A DNA stretch of 64,000 nucleotides from Streptomyces sp. JH34 (GCF_029428875.1 NZ_JAJSOO010000001.1:2232001-2296000), one strand, 5' to 3'. Shown: positions 52,371 through 63,008, numbered from the stretch's first letter. Numbers and translations are program-made. The notes: generated from the sequence alone by a model not told the origin.

Positions 52371-54854
52371 TCAGGCGGTCGGTGTGCTGCCGGACGTCTC
52401 CTGGCCGGGCCCGCCGACGGTCGACGACGCGGTCGCCGAATCGGCCGGACCGCTCGCCGAGTTGGAGGTCTCCGGCTCCGTCGTCGGGTCCGAGGGCGTG
52501 GGTTCCGAGGGGGTCGGCTCCGAAGGGGTCGGGTCCGTGGGCGTCGGCTCGGTGGTGGGCGGAGTCGTCGTCGGCTTCGGCGGCCGGCTCGTCGGCGACG
52601 GGTTCCCGGTGGTCGGCTCGCTGCTGGGGCCCTCGCTGGACGGGGAGCCCGACGTCGGGCTCGCGCCGGGCTCCGACGTGCCGGGGGACGGGGTCGCGCT
52701 GCCGGACGGAGTGGCCCGGCCCGAGGCCCCCGGGGAGGGGGAGCCGCCGCCGGCCGTGCCCTCCTCGGAGGCCGGGTCGTCGGTCGGCTCGTCCGCGGGC
52801 AGACCGTTCTCGCCGTCGTCCTCCTCCGCCGACTGTTCGGTCGTGACGTTCTGCCCTTCCGGGTCCTCGCTGCCCGAGGTGGCTCCCAGGGTCACCACCG
52901 TGCCGAGCACGGCCGCCAGCAGCGCGCCCGCGCCCACGGCGACGAGGTTGCGCCGGGCGCCGCGGAGGACTCCCATGCGCCCGGCGGGCGGACCGGCGGT
53001 CGGCGGGGCCTGGTAGGAGACCATGGTCGCCGAGGTGTCGGTCAGCCGGGGGAAGAGCGGCTTGGCCGCCGGGGCGCCGGCGAGCGACGGGGCCGTCTCG
53101 TCGTGACGCGGGACCAGCGGCACGTCGTCGCCCGCGAGGGTGGTGCGCACCGGTTCGCCCGAGCGGTCCGCGACGAGGGCGAGCGCCCGGCGCCCGGCCA
53201 CCGCGCCGGCCTTGTCGGCGAGCGCCCCGCGCATGCCGACGGACGTCTCCAGTTCGGCGCGGGCCCGGTCCAAGTGGCCGGTGCAGAGCGCGAGGACACC
53301 CAGCTCGTGGTGGAAGTACGCCTCCTCCGCCACCTCGCCGGCGATCCGCGCGGCCTCCTGGCCGGCCCTGAGGGCCTTCTCCCACGCGCCCCACTGCATC
53401 CCCGCGGCGAACGCGGGAGCGGCGCTGCGGGCCAGCAGGACGGCCACGCTGGCCTGTCCGGGTGCGTCGCCCGGGACCAGGCGGGTCATCGAGGCGAGGA
53501 GGGCGTCCGACTCCGCGATCGCGCGCTCCGGGGTGACGGAGGGGTGTCCGGCCCACCAGGTGTAGTGCTGGGCGGCGCTGCGGGCGTGCGCTTCCGCGCT
53601 CTCGTCGTAGCCGCTCGCCTCCAGCTGGGTCAGGACCCCGGCGGCCAGCCGGTAGCGGGGACCCGCCGGGGAGAGCAGGCCGCTGAGGGCGAGTTCACCC
53701 AGGGCGGCGTCGGCGTGGGTGTCGCCCACGAGCGCGGGCAGGTGAGCCTGGTGCGGCACCTCGCCGCCGAGGGCGACGGCGAAGCGCAGGGTCTCGCGGG
53801 CGGCCTCGCTCAGCCGGGAGGCGAGCAGGGCGGCGGGCGCCGCGCCCTCACCGAGGCTGGGCAGCGGGAGGCCGGCCGACTCGGCCCTGCCGAAGGGCGC
53901 GTCGCCCGGTTCGTCGTCGCCGTCGAACGCGTCCTGGCCGACCCGCAGATCGTCGCGCTGGCGCAGCAGGGCGCCCGCCTGGACGAAGCGCAGCGGCAGT
54001 CCCTCGGACTCGAACCAGAGGTCCCCCGCCCAGTTCGCCTCCTCGTCGGTGAGGGCGCGTTCGACGACGTGCTCCATGAGCTCGATCGAGGCGCTGCGGC
54101 CGAGACCGGAGAGGAAGACCTCCTCGAGGTTCGCGTCGGCCGCGGGCGACGGCACGTCGGGGGTCGTGGCGAACAGGAACGCGCACTCCGGGGTGGCGTC
54201 CAGCAGTTCCTGGAGCGCGGCACCGCCCAGCTCCAGGTCGTCGACGACCACGACGGCACCCACGCCGTGGACGAGCGCGAGGAGGCCCTCGCGGTCGGGA
54301 CGGTGGAGCGGAGCGCTGTAGACAGCCTCGAACAGCCCGTACAGCAGCTCCGAGGCGGTCCGCTTGTATCCGGAGAGGCGTACGACCCCGTCGGGGGCCA
54401 GGTCCGCGCAGTCGGCGGCCACGGCGTCCAGCAGCGCCGTGCGGCCGGACCCGGCGGGCCCGGTGAGGCACACCGAGCGGCCGCGGGCCAGCAGCCGCTG
54501 CAACCGCTCGCGCTCGTCCTGGCGTTCCAGGAGGGGCGTCTGGGGCGCGGGCGGCCCCGCCGGGACGGGCGGCGCGGCGGCGCGCTCGCGGTCCACACGC
54601 CGTGCGGCGGTGTGCCGTACGGGCGCGTCGGGCTGCTCGCCCGGCCTGCAGGGCTCGATCTCGCTGCCGTCGACCGGGTTGACGGTGAGCAGGAAGTCGC
54701 CCGATATCAGCCGCACCGTGCGCGACTGCTGCGGCGTCTGGTGCCCGAAGTCAGGCATGAGCGGGTCGCGGGACTGCCGTCGCCGCGCACCGTCGTCACC
54801 GGAATGGTCGTTGCCGTACTCTTCCGGTCCCCGGTTGGTCGGGTCCATCGCCAA
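52371..54854 (-). CDS. Membrane-anchored AAA/STAND-like ATPase with an exported Ser/Thr/Pro stalk
   Basis: The 827-residue protein has a disordered N-terminus, a P-loop (LTGPAGSGRTALLDAV, residues 131-144), Walker B-like AVVVVDDLEL near 205, and a helical region to about 600 containing TPR-like or winged-helix segments. One transmembrane helix follows near 635-658 (VAVGAGALLAAVLGTVVTLGAT). The last 165 residues are Pro/Ser/Thr/Glu-rich, with PTPTDP/PTPSEP repeats, outside the membrane by orientation rules. It resembles LuxR-type ATPase regulators without a DNA-binding domain. The start could be 54854 or 54848. The role is unknown; a sensor or signalling platform spanning the wall is possible. 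Confidence 0.82.
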   Translation of the reverse strand: MAMDPTNRGPEEYGNDHSGDDGARRRQSRDPLMPDFGHQTPQQSRTVRLISGDFLLTVNPVDGSEIEPCRPGEQPDAPVRHTAARRVDRERAAAPPVPAGPPAPQTPLLERQDERERLQRLLARGRSVCLTGPAGSGRTALLDAVAADCADLAPDGVVRLSGYKRTASELLYGLFEAVYSAPLHRPDREGLLALVHGVGAVVVVDDLELGGAALQELLDATPECAFLFATTPDVPSPAADANLEEVFLSGLGRSASIELMEHVVERALTDEEANWAGDLWFESEGLPLRFVQAGALLRQRDDLRVGQDAFDGDDEPGDAPFGRAESAGLPLPSLGEGAAPAALLASRLSEAARETLRFAVALGGEVPHQAHLPALVGDTHADAALGELALSGLLSPAGPRYRLAAGVLTQLEASGYDESAEAHARSAAQHYTWWAGHPSVTPERAIAESDALLASMTRLVPGDAPGQASVAVLLARSAAPAFAAGMQWGAWEKALRAGQEAARIAGEVAEEAYFHHELGVLALCTGHLDRARAELETSVGMRGALADKAGAVAGRRALALVADRSGEPVRTTLAGDDVPLVPRHDETAPSLAGAPAAKPLFPRLTDTSATMVSYQAPPTAGPPAGRMGVLRGARRNLVAVGAGALLAAVLGTVVTLGATSGSEDPEGQNVTTEQSAEEDDGENGLPADEPTDDPASEEGTAGGGSPSPGASGRATPSGSATPSPGTSEPGASPTSGSPSSEGPSSEPTTGNPSPTSRPPKPTTTPPTTEPTPTDPTPSEPTPSEPTPSDPTTEPETSNSASGPADSATASSTVGGPGQETSGSTPTA

Positions 54855-55087
54855 AGTCCCCCAGACGCGCAGCGCGCTGTTGCCCTTCCGGCCTCACACG
54901 CCCCGCTGTCGCTTCCGGTCCGGTGTCCGCCAGTGGGTCCTCGTCTATCAGCAGACGGCCGAACCCTAAACCTTCGCACAGTATCTACGAACGGGCGGGG
55001 GGCCGCGCCGCCCCTGACATCACGTTCTCGTGAGGATTGTGCGTGTATCGCACTTCCGGGGACACGAGCGGGGGCCGTACGGGCGGA

Positions 55088-55411
55088 CTACACGCGTGGC
55101 AGGGAGTCCGCGGCGAGACCGCCCTCGATGGCCAGGATCCGGTGCAGTCTCGTCGCCACGAGCAGGCGCTGCATCTGCGGCGGGACGCCGCGCAGCACCA
55201 GCCGCCGGCCGGCCCGGCCGGCCCTGCGGTGCGCGCCCATGATGACGCCGAGTCCGGTGGCGTCCCAGGAGTCGAGCTCGGTCAGGTTCAGCACGAGATC
55301 GCCGGCCCCGTCGTCGACGGCCGAGTGCAGGACCGTACGGGCGTCCGCCGCGCTTCGGACGTCGAGGCGGCCCCCGACGACCAGCTCGGCGTGGTCGCCC
55401 CTGATGTGCAT
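55088..55411 (-). CDS. STAS-domain protein (anti-anti-sigma type)
   Basis: The 107-residue protein is a single STAS domain: ELVVGGRLDVRSAADARTVLHSAVDDGAGDLVLNLTELDSWDATGLGVIMGAHRRAG. The segment DSWDATGL replaces the usual DSSGL, with Trp-Asp-Ala at the position of the phosphorylatable Ser, so regulation by a SpoIIAB-like kinase may be altered. The start ATG 55411 has GGGGAG 6 nt upstream. No anti-sigma kinase is adjacent. The 233-bp gap to the AAA gene has no evident gene. Confidence 0.88.
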   Translation of the reverse strand: MHIRGDHAELVVGGRLDVRSAADARTVLHSAVDDGAGDLVLNLTELDSWDATGLGVIMGAHRRAGRAGRRLVLRGVPPQMQRLLVATRLHRILAIEGGLAADSLPRV

Positions 55412-55658
55412 ATGCGCTCCCCGGAAGTACTCCGCAGCATGGTCTGTCTGCCTGTGTTTTCGCTTTCTGCCTCTGCCACAACTGACTGCCGCAGCGACAG
55501 GTAAGTTGCCGTCTGTAAGCGAACCGATACCGAATTCACCCCGAGGGGTGAAGCGGGCCCGGCGGTACCCCGTCGGATCCATGCGCCGGGTGGCGCCGGA
55601 TCCCGGACCCCCGGGGCTGATTGACGGCGCATCGGACAGCCCGGGGTCCCGGTCGTGA

Positions 55659-56507
55659 TCAGTAGGTGTAGAAGCCCTGCCCGCTCTTGCGCCCGATGTC
55701 ACCTGCATCGACCATCCGGCGCATCAGCTCCGGAGCGGCGAACTTCTCGTCCTGGGATTCGGTGTAGATGTTGCCGGTGGCGTGCAGGAGGATGTCGACG
55801 CCGGTCATGTCCGCCGTGGCGAGCGGCCCCATGGCGTGGCCGAAGCCCAGCTTGCAGGCGGTGTCGATGTCCTCGGCCGAGGCGACGCCCGACTCGTAGA
55901 GCTTGGCCGCCTCGACGACCAGCGCCGAGATCAGCCGGGTGGTGACGAAGCCCGCGACGTCACGGTTGACGACGATGCAGGTCTTACCCACGGACTCGGC
56001 GAACTCCCTTGCTGTGGCGAGGGTTTCGTCGCTGGTCTTGTACCCGCGCACCAGCTCGCAGAGCCGCATCATCGGGACCGGCGAGAAGAAGTGCACACCG
56101 ACGACCCGCTCCGGGTGCTCCGTCACGGCCGCGATCTTGGTGATCGGGATGGCGGAGGTGTTGGAGGCGAGCACGGCGTCCTCCCGTACGACCTTGTCGA
56201 GGGTACGGAAGATCTCGTGCTTGACCTCGAGCTTCTCGAAGACGGCCTCGACGACGACGTCCGCGTCGGCCACGGCGTCGAGGTCGGTGGTCGTGGTGAT
56301 CCGGGCGAGAGCGGCCTCCGCGTCGGCCGCCTCCAGCTTGCCCTTGGCGACGAACTTGCCGTAACTGGCCTCGATGCCGCCACGCCCGCGGGCCAGGGCC
56401 TCGTCCGTGACATCACGCAACACGACGTCCCAGCCCGCCTGGGCGGAGACCTGCGCGATACCGGACCCCATGAGTCCGGCGCCGATGACGGCGAGCTTCC
56501 TGGCCAC
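55659..56507 (-). CDS. 3-hydroxybutyryl-CoA dehydrogenase
   Basis: The 282-residue enzyme oxidises or forms 3-hydroxyacyl-CoA with NAD(P). It has the Rossmann motif KLAVIGAGLMGSGIAQVSA, VVVEAVFEKLEVKHEIF, the catalytic His region SNTSAIPITKIAAVTEHPERVVGVHFFSPVPMM, and the C-terminal helical domain (RLISALVVEAAKLYESGVAS; GFGHAMGPLATADMTGVD). GTG 56507 gives the family length; GTG 56516 and ATG 56540 are alternatives. With the thiolase at 38.3 kb it could act in the ethylmalonyl-CoA or butanoyl-CoA route feeding IcmA. Confidence 0.93.
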   Translation of the reverse strand: MARKLAVIGAGLMGSGIAQVSAQAGWDVVLRDVTDEALARGRGGIEASYGKFVAKGKLEAADAEAALARITTTTDLDAVADADVVVEAVFEKLEVKHEIFRTLDKVVREDAVLASNTSAIPITKIAAVTEHPERVVGVHFFSPVPMMRLCELVRGYKTSDETLATAREFAESVGKTCIVVNRDVAGFVTTRLISALVVEAAKLYESGVASAEDIDTACKLGFGHAMGPLATADMTGVDILLHATGNIYTESQDEKFAAPELMRRMVDAGDIGRKSGQGFYTY

Positions 56508-56637
56508 GTTCCGCACCCCAATCTTCTCAGTTCTGCACATGCTCTCCGGCGGAGGTTAGTACCCGTGAGGGTCCGTGAGGCCGTGAAGAGATGCGCGTCA
56601 CGTCTCACATGACGGACATCACACCGTCCCCGTCACG

Positions 56638-56775
56638 CGGTCGCGCGCCGCGCGTAGTTGAGGACCTTCTCGCCGAGGAGGTCCTCCATGTCGCCGAGCA
56701 GGACGAGCGCGTCGCGCGAGACCTCGACCGGGGCGCGGCCCGCGGCCATCTCCCGGCCGATGTACGCCGCCGGAC
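56638..56775 (-). pseudogene. C-terminal fragment of an unidentified protein
   Basis: On the minus strand a stretch reading [30 protein letters not shown] and [13 protein letters not shown] ends at a stop and looks protein-like (amphipathic helices, Streptomyces codon bias). No start codon with ribosome site or recognisable N-terminal part exists upstream. I do not recognise the family. It abuts the ABC exporter relic, so both may be remains of a deleted block. Confidence 0.4.
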
Positions 56776-57093
56776 GTCCGCGCTGTCCGGCGGCCGGAGG
56801 CGCCGCCTCGACATCGCGACGGGTCTCACCCACCGCCCGCCCCCTGCTCTTCCTCGACGAGCCGGCCACCGGGCTCGACCCGGGCAGCCGGGAGGACCTG
56901 TGGGACCTGGTCCGGGGGCTGCGGGACGAGTTCGGCACGACGGTCGTGCTCACCACCCACCAGACGCGGTGCGGGACGCGTCCGTCGGCTCGTACGCCAC
57001 GGCGCACATGCTGTACGGGTCCTGGTGGCGCTCGCGTTCGCCCTTCTGGCCGTGACGGTGGGCACACGCGTCTTCCGCAGGGCCGGAGCGTAA
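56770..57093 (+). pseudogene. Relic of an ABC-2 exporter (ATPase fragment joined to permease C-terminus)
   Basis: Three pieces in different frames are readable. [16 protein letters not shown] is a signature motif (about 56779-56830). After a one-base shift near 56840 comes [14 protein letters not shown] with VVLTTH, which are Walker B and H-loop (56845-56960). In a third frame the ending [22 protein letters not shown] stops at TAA 57091, matching the last helix of DrrB-like permeases. The Walker A half and nearly all of the permease are missing. This is a decayed drrAB-like pair 14 bp upstream of the adenosyltransferase gene. Confidence 0.85.
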
Positions 57094-57106
57094 CTACGCT
57101 GGCCCC

Positions 57107-57679
57107 ATGGTCAATCTGACGCGCATCTACACCCGTACCGGCGACAAGGGCACCACCGCCCTCGGTGACATGAGCCGGACCGCCAAGACCGATCTGCGGA
57201 TCTCCGCCTACGCCGACGCCAACGAGGCCAACGCCGTGATCGGTACGGCCGTCGCGCTCGGGAACCTCCCCGAGGACGTCGTGAAGGTCCTCGTCCGTGT
57301 GCAGAACGACCTCTTCGACGTGGGTGCGGACCTGTGCACGCCGGTGGTGGAGAACCCGGAGTACCCGCCGCTGCGGGTGGAGCAGTCGTACGTCGACAAG
57401 CTGGAGGCGGACTGCGACACCTTCCTGGAGGAGCTGGAGAAGCTCCGCAGCTTCATCCTTCCGGGCGGCACTCCGGGGGCGGCGCTGCTGCACCAGGCCT
57501 GCACGGTCGTCCGGCGGGCCGAGCGATCCACCTGGGCGGCGCTGGAGGTGCACGGGGACGTGATGAACGCGCTGACGGCGACCTACCTGAACCGTCTCTC
57601 CGACCTCCTGTTCATCCTCGCCCGGACGGCGAACAAGGAGGTCGGGGACGTGCTGTGGGTGCCGGGCGGCGAGCGCTGA
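57107..57679 (+). CDS. Cob(I)alamin adenosyltransferase, PduO type
   Basis: The 190-residue enzyme makes adenosylcobalamin, the cofactor of IcmA and methylmalonyl-CoA mutase. It shows the ATP-binding N-terminus [34 protein letters not shown], and the C-terminal motif [16 protein letters not shown] with [14 protein letters not shown]. No ribosome site is strong; ACTACGCT precedes the ATG, and TAACTA or TACGCT could be a -10 for a leaderless mRNA. It lies immediately after the ABC relic and meets a convergent membrane-protein gene with no gap. Confidence 0.94.
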   Translation: MVNLTRIYTRTGDKGTTALGDMSRTAKTDLRISAYADANEANAVIGTAVALGNLPEDVVKVLVRVQNDLFDVGADLCTPVVENPEYPPLRVEQSYVDKLEADCDTFLEELEKLRSFILPGGTPGAALLHQACTVVRRAERSTWAALEVHGDVMNALTATYLNRLSDLLFILARTANKEVGDVLWVPGGER

Positions 57680-58237
57680 TCAGCGGCCCGCCCCGACCCG
57701 GTCCCCCGGCTCCCGCTTGGGGAAGAGCGTGTAACCACCGGCGACGATCAGGTTGATCCCGATCACCCAGAGCATCTTCTGCTGCCACATCCGCAGCGAG
57801 CCGGTGTCGCCGTCCCCTCCGACGTACCAGGCCGCCGCCTGGAGCAGGACGACGGCGGTCACCGCGGCCACGGTCCAGCGGGCCGCGGTGCGCCACTCGT
57901 GGGCGGCCCGGGCCATGCCGTACTTCGGGGGCTTCACCGGCGGCGGGCCGCCCGCGAAGCGGTGGGCGACCCTGGCGTCGACCCACTTGACCGTGGAATG
58001 CCCGAGCCCCACGGTGAAGCCGATGTAGACGGCGGCCAGGCCGTGCCTCAGCCCCGGCTCGGCGCCGTTCCTCAGGTCGATGGCCGTCACCACGAGCAGG
58101 ACGACCTCCAGCAGGGGCTCGCACAGCAGGACCGCCGCGCCCAGCCGGGGTTGCCTCGCGACGTACCGCAGCGCCAGTCCGGCGGCCAGCAGCACCCAGA
58201 AGCCGACCTCGCAGAGCACGATCAGCGTGACGATCAC
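57680..58237 (-). CDS. Integral membrane protein of unknown function
   Basis: The 185-residue protein has five or so hydrophobic spans: VTLIVLCEVGFWVLLAAGLAL, AAVLLCEPLLEVVLLVVTAI, GLAAVYIGFTVGLGH, WTVAAVTAVVLLQAAAWYV and MLWVIGINLIVAGGYTLF. An Arg/Gly tail ends it. The cytosolic loop contains PPPVKPPKYGMARAAHEWRTA. I chose GTG 58237 because AGGAGAAGG lies just upstream; the frame opens at 58261 without a site. It is divergent from a NarL-type two-component system. No family assigned. Confidence 0.82.
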   Translation of the reverse strand: MIVTLIVLCEVGFWVLLAAGLALRYVARQPRLGAAVLLCEPLLEVVLLVVTAIDLRNGAEPGLRHGLAAVYIGFTVGLGHSTVKWVDARVAHRFAGGPPPVKPPKYGMARAAHEWRTAARWTVAAVTAVVLLQAAAWYVGGDGDTGSLRMWQQKMLWVIGINLIVAGGYTLFPKREPGDRVGAGR

Positions 58238-58355
58238 GGTCCTTCTCCTTCCGGTCCTCACCAGGCTCCCGTCCGTGCGCCGCGGAATCCTCGTCGGCAG
58301 TGACGACTCGTGACTGCATCCTTCGATGTAGCCGGGGCTCGGCCCGGGTGCTGAC

Positions 58356-59585
58356 GTGCCGGGTCACTCCGACGTGTTGGATGGGAGGGTGTTCTCCCCT
58401 GCGCGCCCGCATCGCGCCGACGTCCTGCTCGCGGTCAGCGGACTGTCCGGCGGTGCGGTCCTGTGGATGATCGGCATCCACGTCCAGAACGGCCGGCTCT
58501 TCGACGCCCCCTGGGTGTCCCTGCTGCCGCTCGTGCTGATGTCGGCCCTCGAACTGCTGCGGCGCACCGCCCCGCGAACCGCTCTGTCCGTCGGCACGCT
58601 CGCCCTGGTGGCGGATCAGTTCACCGTGGGCAGCCTGGCCACACTGCTGATGTTCACCGACCTCGTGTACGCGGCCGTGCTGTACGGTCCGCCCGCCGCG
58701 TCGCGCCGCATCCCGGTCGTCACGCTGCTGGTCACGGTCGCCACGACGGTCGGCTTCATCGCCTGGAAGCCGTCCGCGGACGCCGTGCTCATCGGGATCG
58801 TCGTCGGCATGGTCTCCTTCGGCCCCGCCCTCACGGGTGTCAGTGTCCGCAACCACCGTGACGCCGCCGAGGCCGCCCGGCTGCGCGCCGACCAGACCGC
58901 GCTGCTGGCGGAGATGGACCGGGTCCAGGCGGTGACCGCCGAACGGTCACGGATGGCGCGCGAGCTGCACGACATGGTCGCCAACCATCTCTCCGCGATC
59001 GCCATCCACTCCACCGCGGCGCTCTCCATCGACGATCAGGGCACTTCACGGGACGCCCTCGGGGTGATCCGGCAGAACAGTGTCGACGGACTGACGGAGA
59101 TGCGGCGGCTCATCGGGCTCCTGCGGGACAGCGGAGCGTCCGGTCCGCCGAGTACCGCGCCCACCCTGGCCTCACTGGACGCCCTGGTGGAACAGGCCGG
59201 TGCGAACTCCGCGTCCAGCGGGCTCACCGTGACTCTGGACGACGGCCGCGAGGCGTCCGGGCCACTGCCGGCGCCGGTCGAGCTGGCGGCGTACCGCATC
59301 GTCCAGGAGTCGCTGACGAACGCGCTGAAGCACGCGGCGCCCGGCCCGGTGACGGTTCGGCTGGAGCGGTCGCACACGGCACTGACGGTGGAGGTGAGCA
59401 GCGTGTTCGGCGACCGGCCGGGACCGCGCGCGCCCGGTTCGGGAGCCGGCCTGGTGGGGATGCGGGAACGGGTGACCCTGCTGGGCGGGACGATCGGGGC
59501 GGGGCCCGGGCCCAGGGGTGACGGCGTGAGGATCTGGGTGGTGCGGGCCGAACTGCCCGTCGATGAGAGGGCAGGGCGGGGATGA
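58356..59585 (+). CDS. NarL-type sensor histidine kinase
   Basis: The 409-residue kinase has an N-terminal membrane domain of four to five helices (VLLAVSGLSGGAVLWMIGI; PVVTLLVTVATTVGFIAW; AVLIGIVVGMVSFGPAL). A HisKA_3 dimerisation box (ERSRMARELHDMVANHLSAIAIHS) and a degenerate HATPase end (AYRIVQESLTNALKHAAPG; GSGAGLVGMRERVTLLGG) follow. The short extracytoplasmic loops suggest intramembrane sensing. The start is uncertain: GTG 58356, 58374 or 58389 are in frame. Its stop overlaps the regulator ATG. A role in controlling the adjacent chitinase is possible by position only. Confidence 0.9.
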   Translation: MPGHSDVLDGRVFSPARPHRADVLLAVSGLSGGAVLWMIGIHVQNGRLFDAPWVSLLPLVLMSALELLRRTAPRTALSVGTLALVADQFTVGSLATLLMFTDLVYAAVLYGPPAASRRIPVVTLLVTVATTVGFIAWKPSADAVLIGIVVGMVSFGPALTGVSVRNHRDAAEAARLRADQTALLAEMDRVQAVTAERSRMARELHDMVANHLSAIAIHSTAALSIDDQGTSRDALGVIRQNSVDGLTEMRRLIGLLRDSGASGPPSTAPTLASLDALVEQAGANSASSGLTVTLDDGREASGPLPAPVELAAYRIVQESLTNALKHAAPGPVTVRLERSHTALTVEVSSVFGDRPGPRAPGSGAGLVGMRERVTLLGGTIGAGPGPRGDGVRIWVVRAELPVDERAGRG

Positions 59586-60244
59586 CGATCCGGGTGCTGG
59601 TCGCGGAGGACCAGTCGGCCGTACGCGCGGGGCTGGTGCTGATCCTGAGGAGCGCCCCGGACATCGAGGTGGTGGGAGAGGCCGCGGACGGCGAGGCCGC
59701 CGTGCGCCTGGCCCGTGAACTGCGCCCGGACCTGGTCCTGATGGACGTGCAGATGCCGCGGCTGGACGGGGTGTCGGCGACACGGCAGGTCGTGGCGGAG
59801 CGACTGGCGGACGTGCTGGTGCTGACGACCTTCGATCTGGACGAGTACGTCTTCGGCGCGCTGCGCGCGGGCGCGTCCGGCTTCCTGCTGAAGAACACGG
59901 AGGCCGGCGACCTCCTCGACGCCGTCCGTACGGTGGCTCGCGGCGAGGGCCTGATCGCCCCGGCCGTGACGCGGCGCCTGATCGCGGAGTTCGCCTCGGC
60001 GTCCTCCGGGCACAGGCCGTCCGCGCCCCCTCCCGAGGCGCTGGAATCGCTGACGCGCAGGGAGCGTGAGGTGCTGGGCTGTCTCGGCCAGGGGCTGTCC
60101 AACATGGAGATCGCCGAGCGGCTCTCGATGGCCGAGGCGACGGTGAAGACGCATGTCAGCAGGCTGCTCGGAAAGCTGGAGCTGCGCAGCAGGGTGCAAG
60201 CCGCGGTACTCGCGCAGGAGTTGGGCCTTCGGCCCGGGGAGTGA
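59582..60244 (+). CDS. NarL/LuxR-family response regulator
   Basis: The 220-residue regulator has a receiver domain (RVLVAEDQSAVRAGLVLIL; phosphoacceptor Asp in DLVLMDVQMPRLDG; Lys in SGFLLKNTEAGDLL) and a LuxR HTH (ESLTRREREVLGCLGQGLSNMEIAERLSMAEATVKTHVSRLLGKL). The ATG overlaps the sensor stop. It ends 156 bp before the chitinase start; in S. lividans and S. coelicolor a two-component pair (ChiS/ChiR type) sits upstream of chiC and is required for its induction. I infer the same role here. Confidence 0.93.
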   Translation: MTIRVLVAEDQSAVRAGLVLILRSAPDIEVVGEAADGEAAVRLARELRPDLVLMDVQMPRLDGVSATRQVVAERLADVLVLTTFDLDEYVFGALRAGASGFLLKNTEAGDLLDAVRTVARGEGLIAPAVTRRLIAEFASASSGHRPSAPPPEALESLTRREREVLGCLGQGLSNMEIAERLSMAEATVKTHVSRLLGKLELRSRVQAAVLAQELGLRPGE

Positions 60245-60249
60245 ATCTT

Positions 60250-60291
60250 TGGTCTGGACCTCTTGACGATTGGTCCAGACCTTCCTAATCT
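60250..60291 (+). promoter_or_regulatory. Chitinase promoter with paired 12-bp direct repeats
   Basis: TGGTCTGGACCT (60250-60261) and TGGTCCAGACCT (60271-60282) lie two helical turns apart. They flank -35 TTGACG (60263-60268); -10 TAATCT (60286-60291) follows after a 17-bp spacer. These repeats match those known in Streptomyces chitinase promoters, needed for chitin induction and glucose repression. They also resemble DasR sites (TGGTCTAGACCA). Confidence 0.92.
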
Positions 60292-60400
60292 CACCGGACA
60301 CGCTGCGGTGAGTAAGCCATGACAAGGCGAGCTCAGGGCGACGCAGGGTTCGCAGGTTACGGATCTTCCCCGTTTGCCGGACCTCACCCGAGGAGCACCG

Positions 60401-62275
<1,875 letters not shown>

Positions 62276-62307
62276 CACCCCCGAGGCAGTCGCACCCCGG
62301 AAAAGCG

Positions 62308-62340
62308 CCGGGGAGACAGGTCCGCCCCCTGTCTCCCCGG
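62308..62340 (+). terminator. 13-bp hairpin after chiC
   Basis: CCGGGGAGACAGG (62308-62320) pairs with CCTGTCTCCCCGG (62328-62340) around a 7-nt loop and is followed by TTCTC, 33 bp past the stop. The remaining gap to 62418 has no gene. Confidence 0.88.
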
Positions 62341-62418
62341 TTCTCGCCTGTTCTGCGGGCCTGTCTCAGGCCACGTTCACCCTCCCCCAGACTCCGTCCG
62401 GGGGAGAGACACCTTCAA

Positions 62419-62865
62419 TCAGGCCACATTGACTCGCTGGCCGGGCGGTGCCGCCTCCAGCCAGGCGAGGAAACCCGTCAGGGCGTCCTCGCTCATCGCC
62501 AGCTCCAGGCGCGTCCCCCGGTGGAGACAGCCGAGCACGACGGAGTCGGACAGGAGCGCCAGCTCCTCCTCGCCCTCGGGCAGCCGGCGGGCGACGACCT
62601 CGATGGCGGAGCGCTCCAGGCCGCGGCGGGGACGGGGCGAGTAGGAGAAGACCCGGAACCAGTCGACGCGGTCGCCGCTGTAGCGGGCGACCCCGTACAC
62701 CCAGCCCTTGCCCGACGGGTCAGGCTCCTCCGAGACGTCCCAGCGCAGACTGCAGTCGAAGGTGCCGCCGGACCGCTGGATCAGCCGCCTGCGGAGACCG
62801 AAGACGAACAGCCCCACCGCGACCAGTACGACGACCAGACCGCCCAGCCACAATGCGAGGACCAT
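62419..62865 (-). CDS. DUF2550 membrane protein
   Basis: The 148-residue protein has a single N-terminal helix (MVLALWLGGLVVVLVAVGLFVFGL) and a basic stop (RRRLIQRSGGTFDCSLRW). A soluble domain follows with GWVYGVARYSGDRVDWFRVFSYSPRPRRGLER and LGCLHRGTRLELAMSEDALTGFLAWLE, the DUF2550 pattern. It is conserved just downstream of atpC in actinobacteria; its function is unknown. ATG 62865 is chosen by the family start and the upstream GGTGGAG. Confidence 0.92.
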   Translation of the reverse strand: MVLALWLGGLVVVLVAVGLFVFGLRRRLIQRSGGTFDCSLRWDVSEEPDPSGKGWVYGVARYSGDRVDWFRVFSYSPRPRRGLERSAIEVVARRLPEGEEELALLSDSVVLGCLHRGTRLELAMSEDALTGFLAWLEAAPPGQRVNVA

Positions 62866-62937
62866 CTCCACCGACCTCCTCGCATCGTCGAGTAAACGGA
62901 TACCGAACCGAGCCGAACCGGACTGCACCTGCATCGC

Positions 62938-62985
62938 CTCAGCCGCGACACGGTCTGGATCTCTCCAGTTCGGGCCGCGGCTGAG
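62938..62985 (-). terminator. Possible terminator of the atp operon
   Basis: CTCAGCCGCG (62938-62947) pairs with CGCGGCTGAG (62976-62985) around a 28-nt loop, just past the atpC stop at 63009. The large loop makes it a weaker candidate. Confidence 0.5.
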
Positions 62986-63008
62986 TCAGAAACTCCTCGT
63001 GGGGACGC

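Noticed and set aside
51361..53556. Long minus-strand frame across nucS and the end of the AAA gene
   Set aside because: It conflicts with nucS and with the in-frame AAA protein, and crosses the 46-bp palindrome.
53103..55658. 851-codon + strand frame opposite the AAA ATPase and STAS genes
   Set aside because: It is a shadow of the minus-strand genes; no start site and no recognisable domain.
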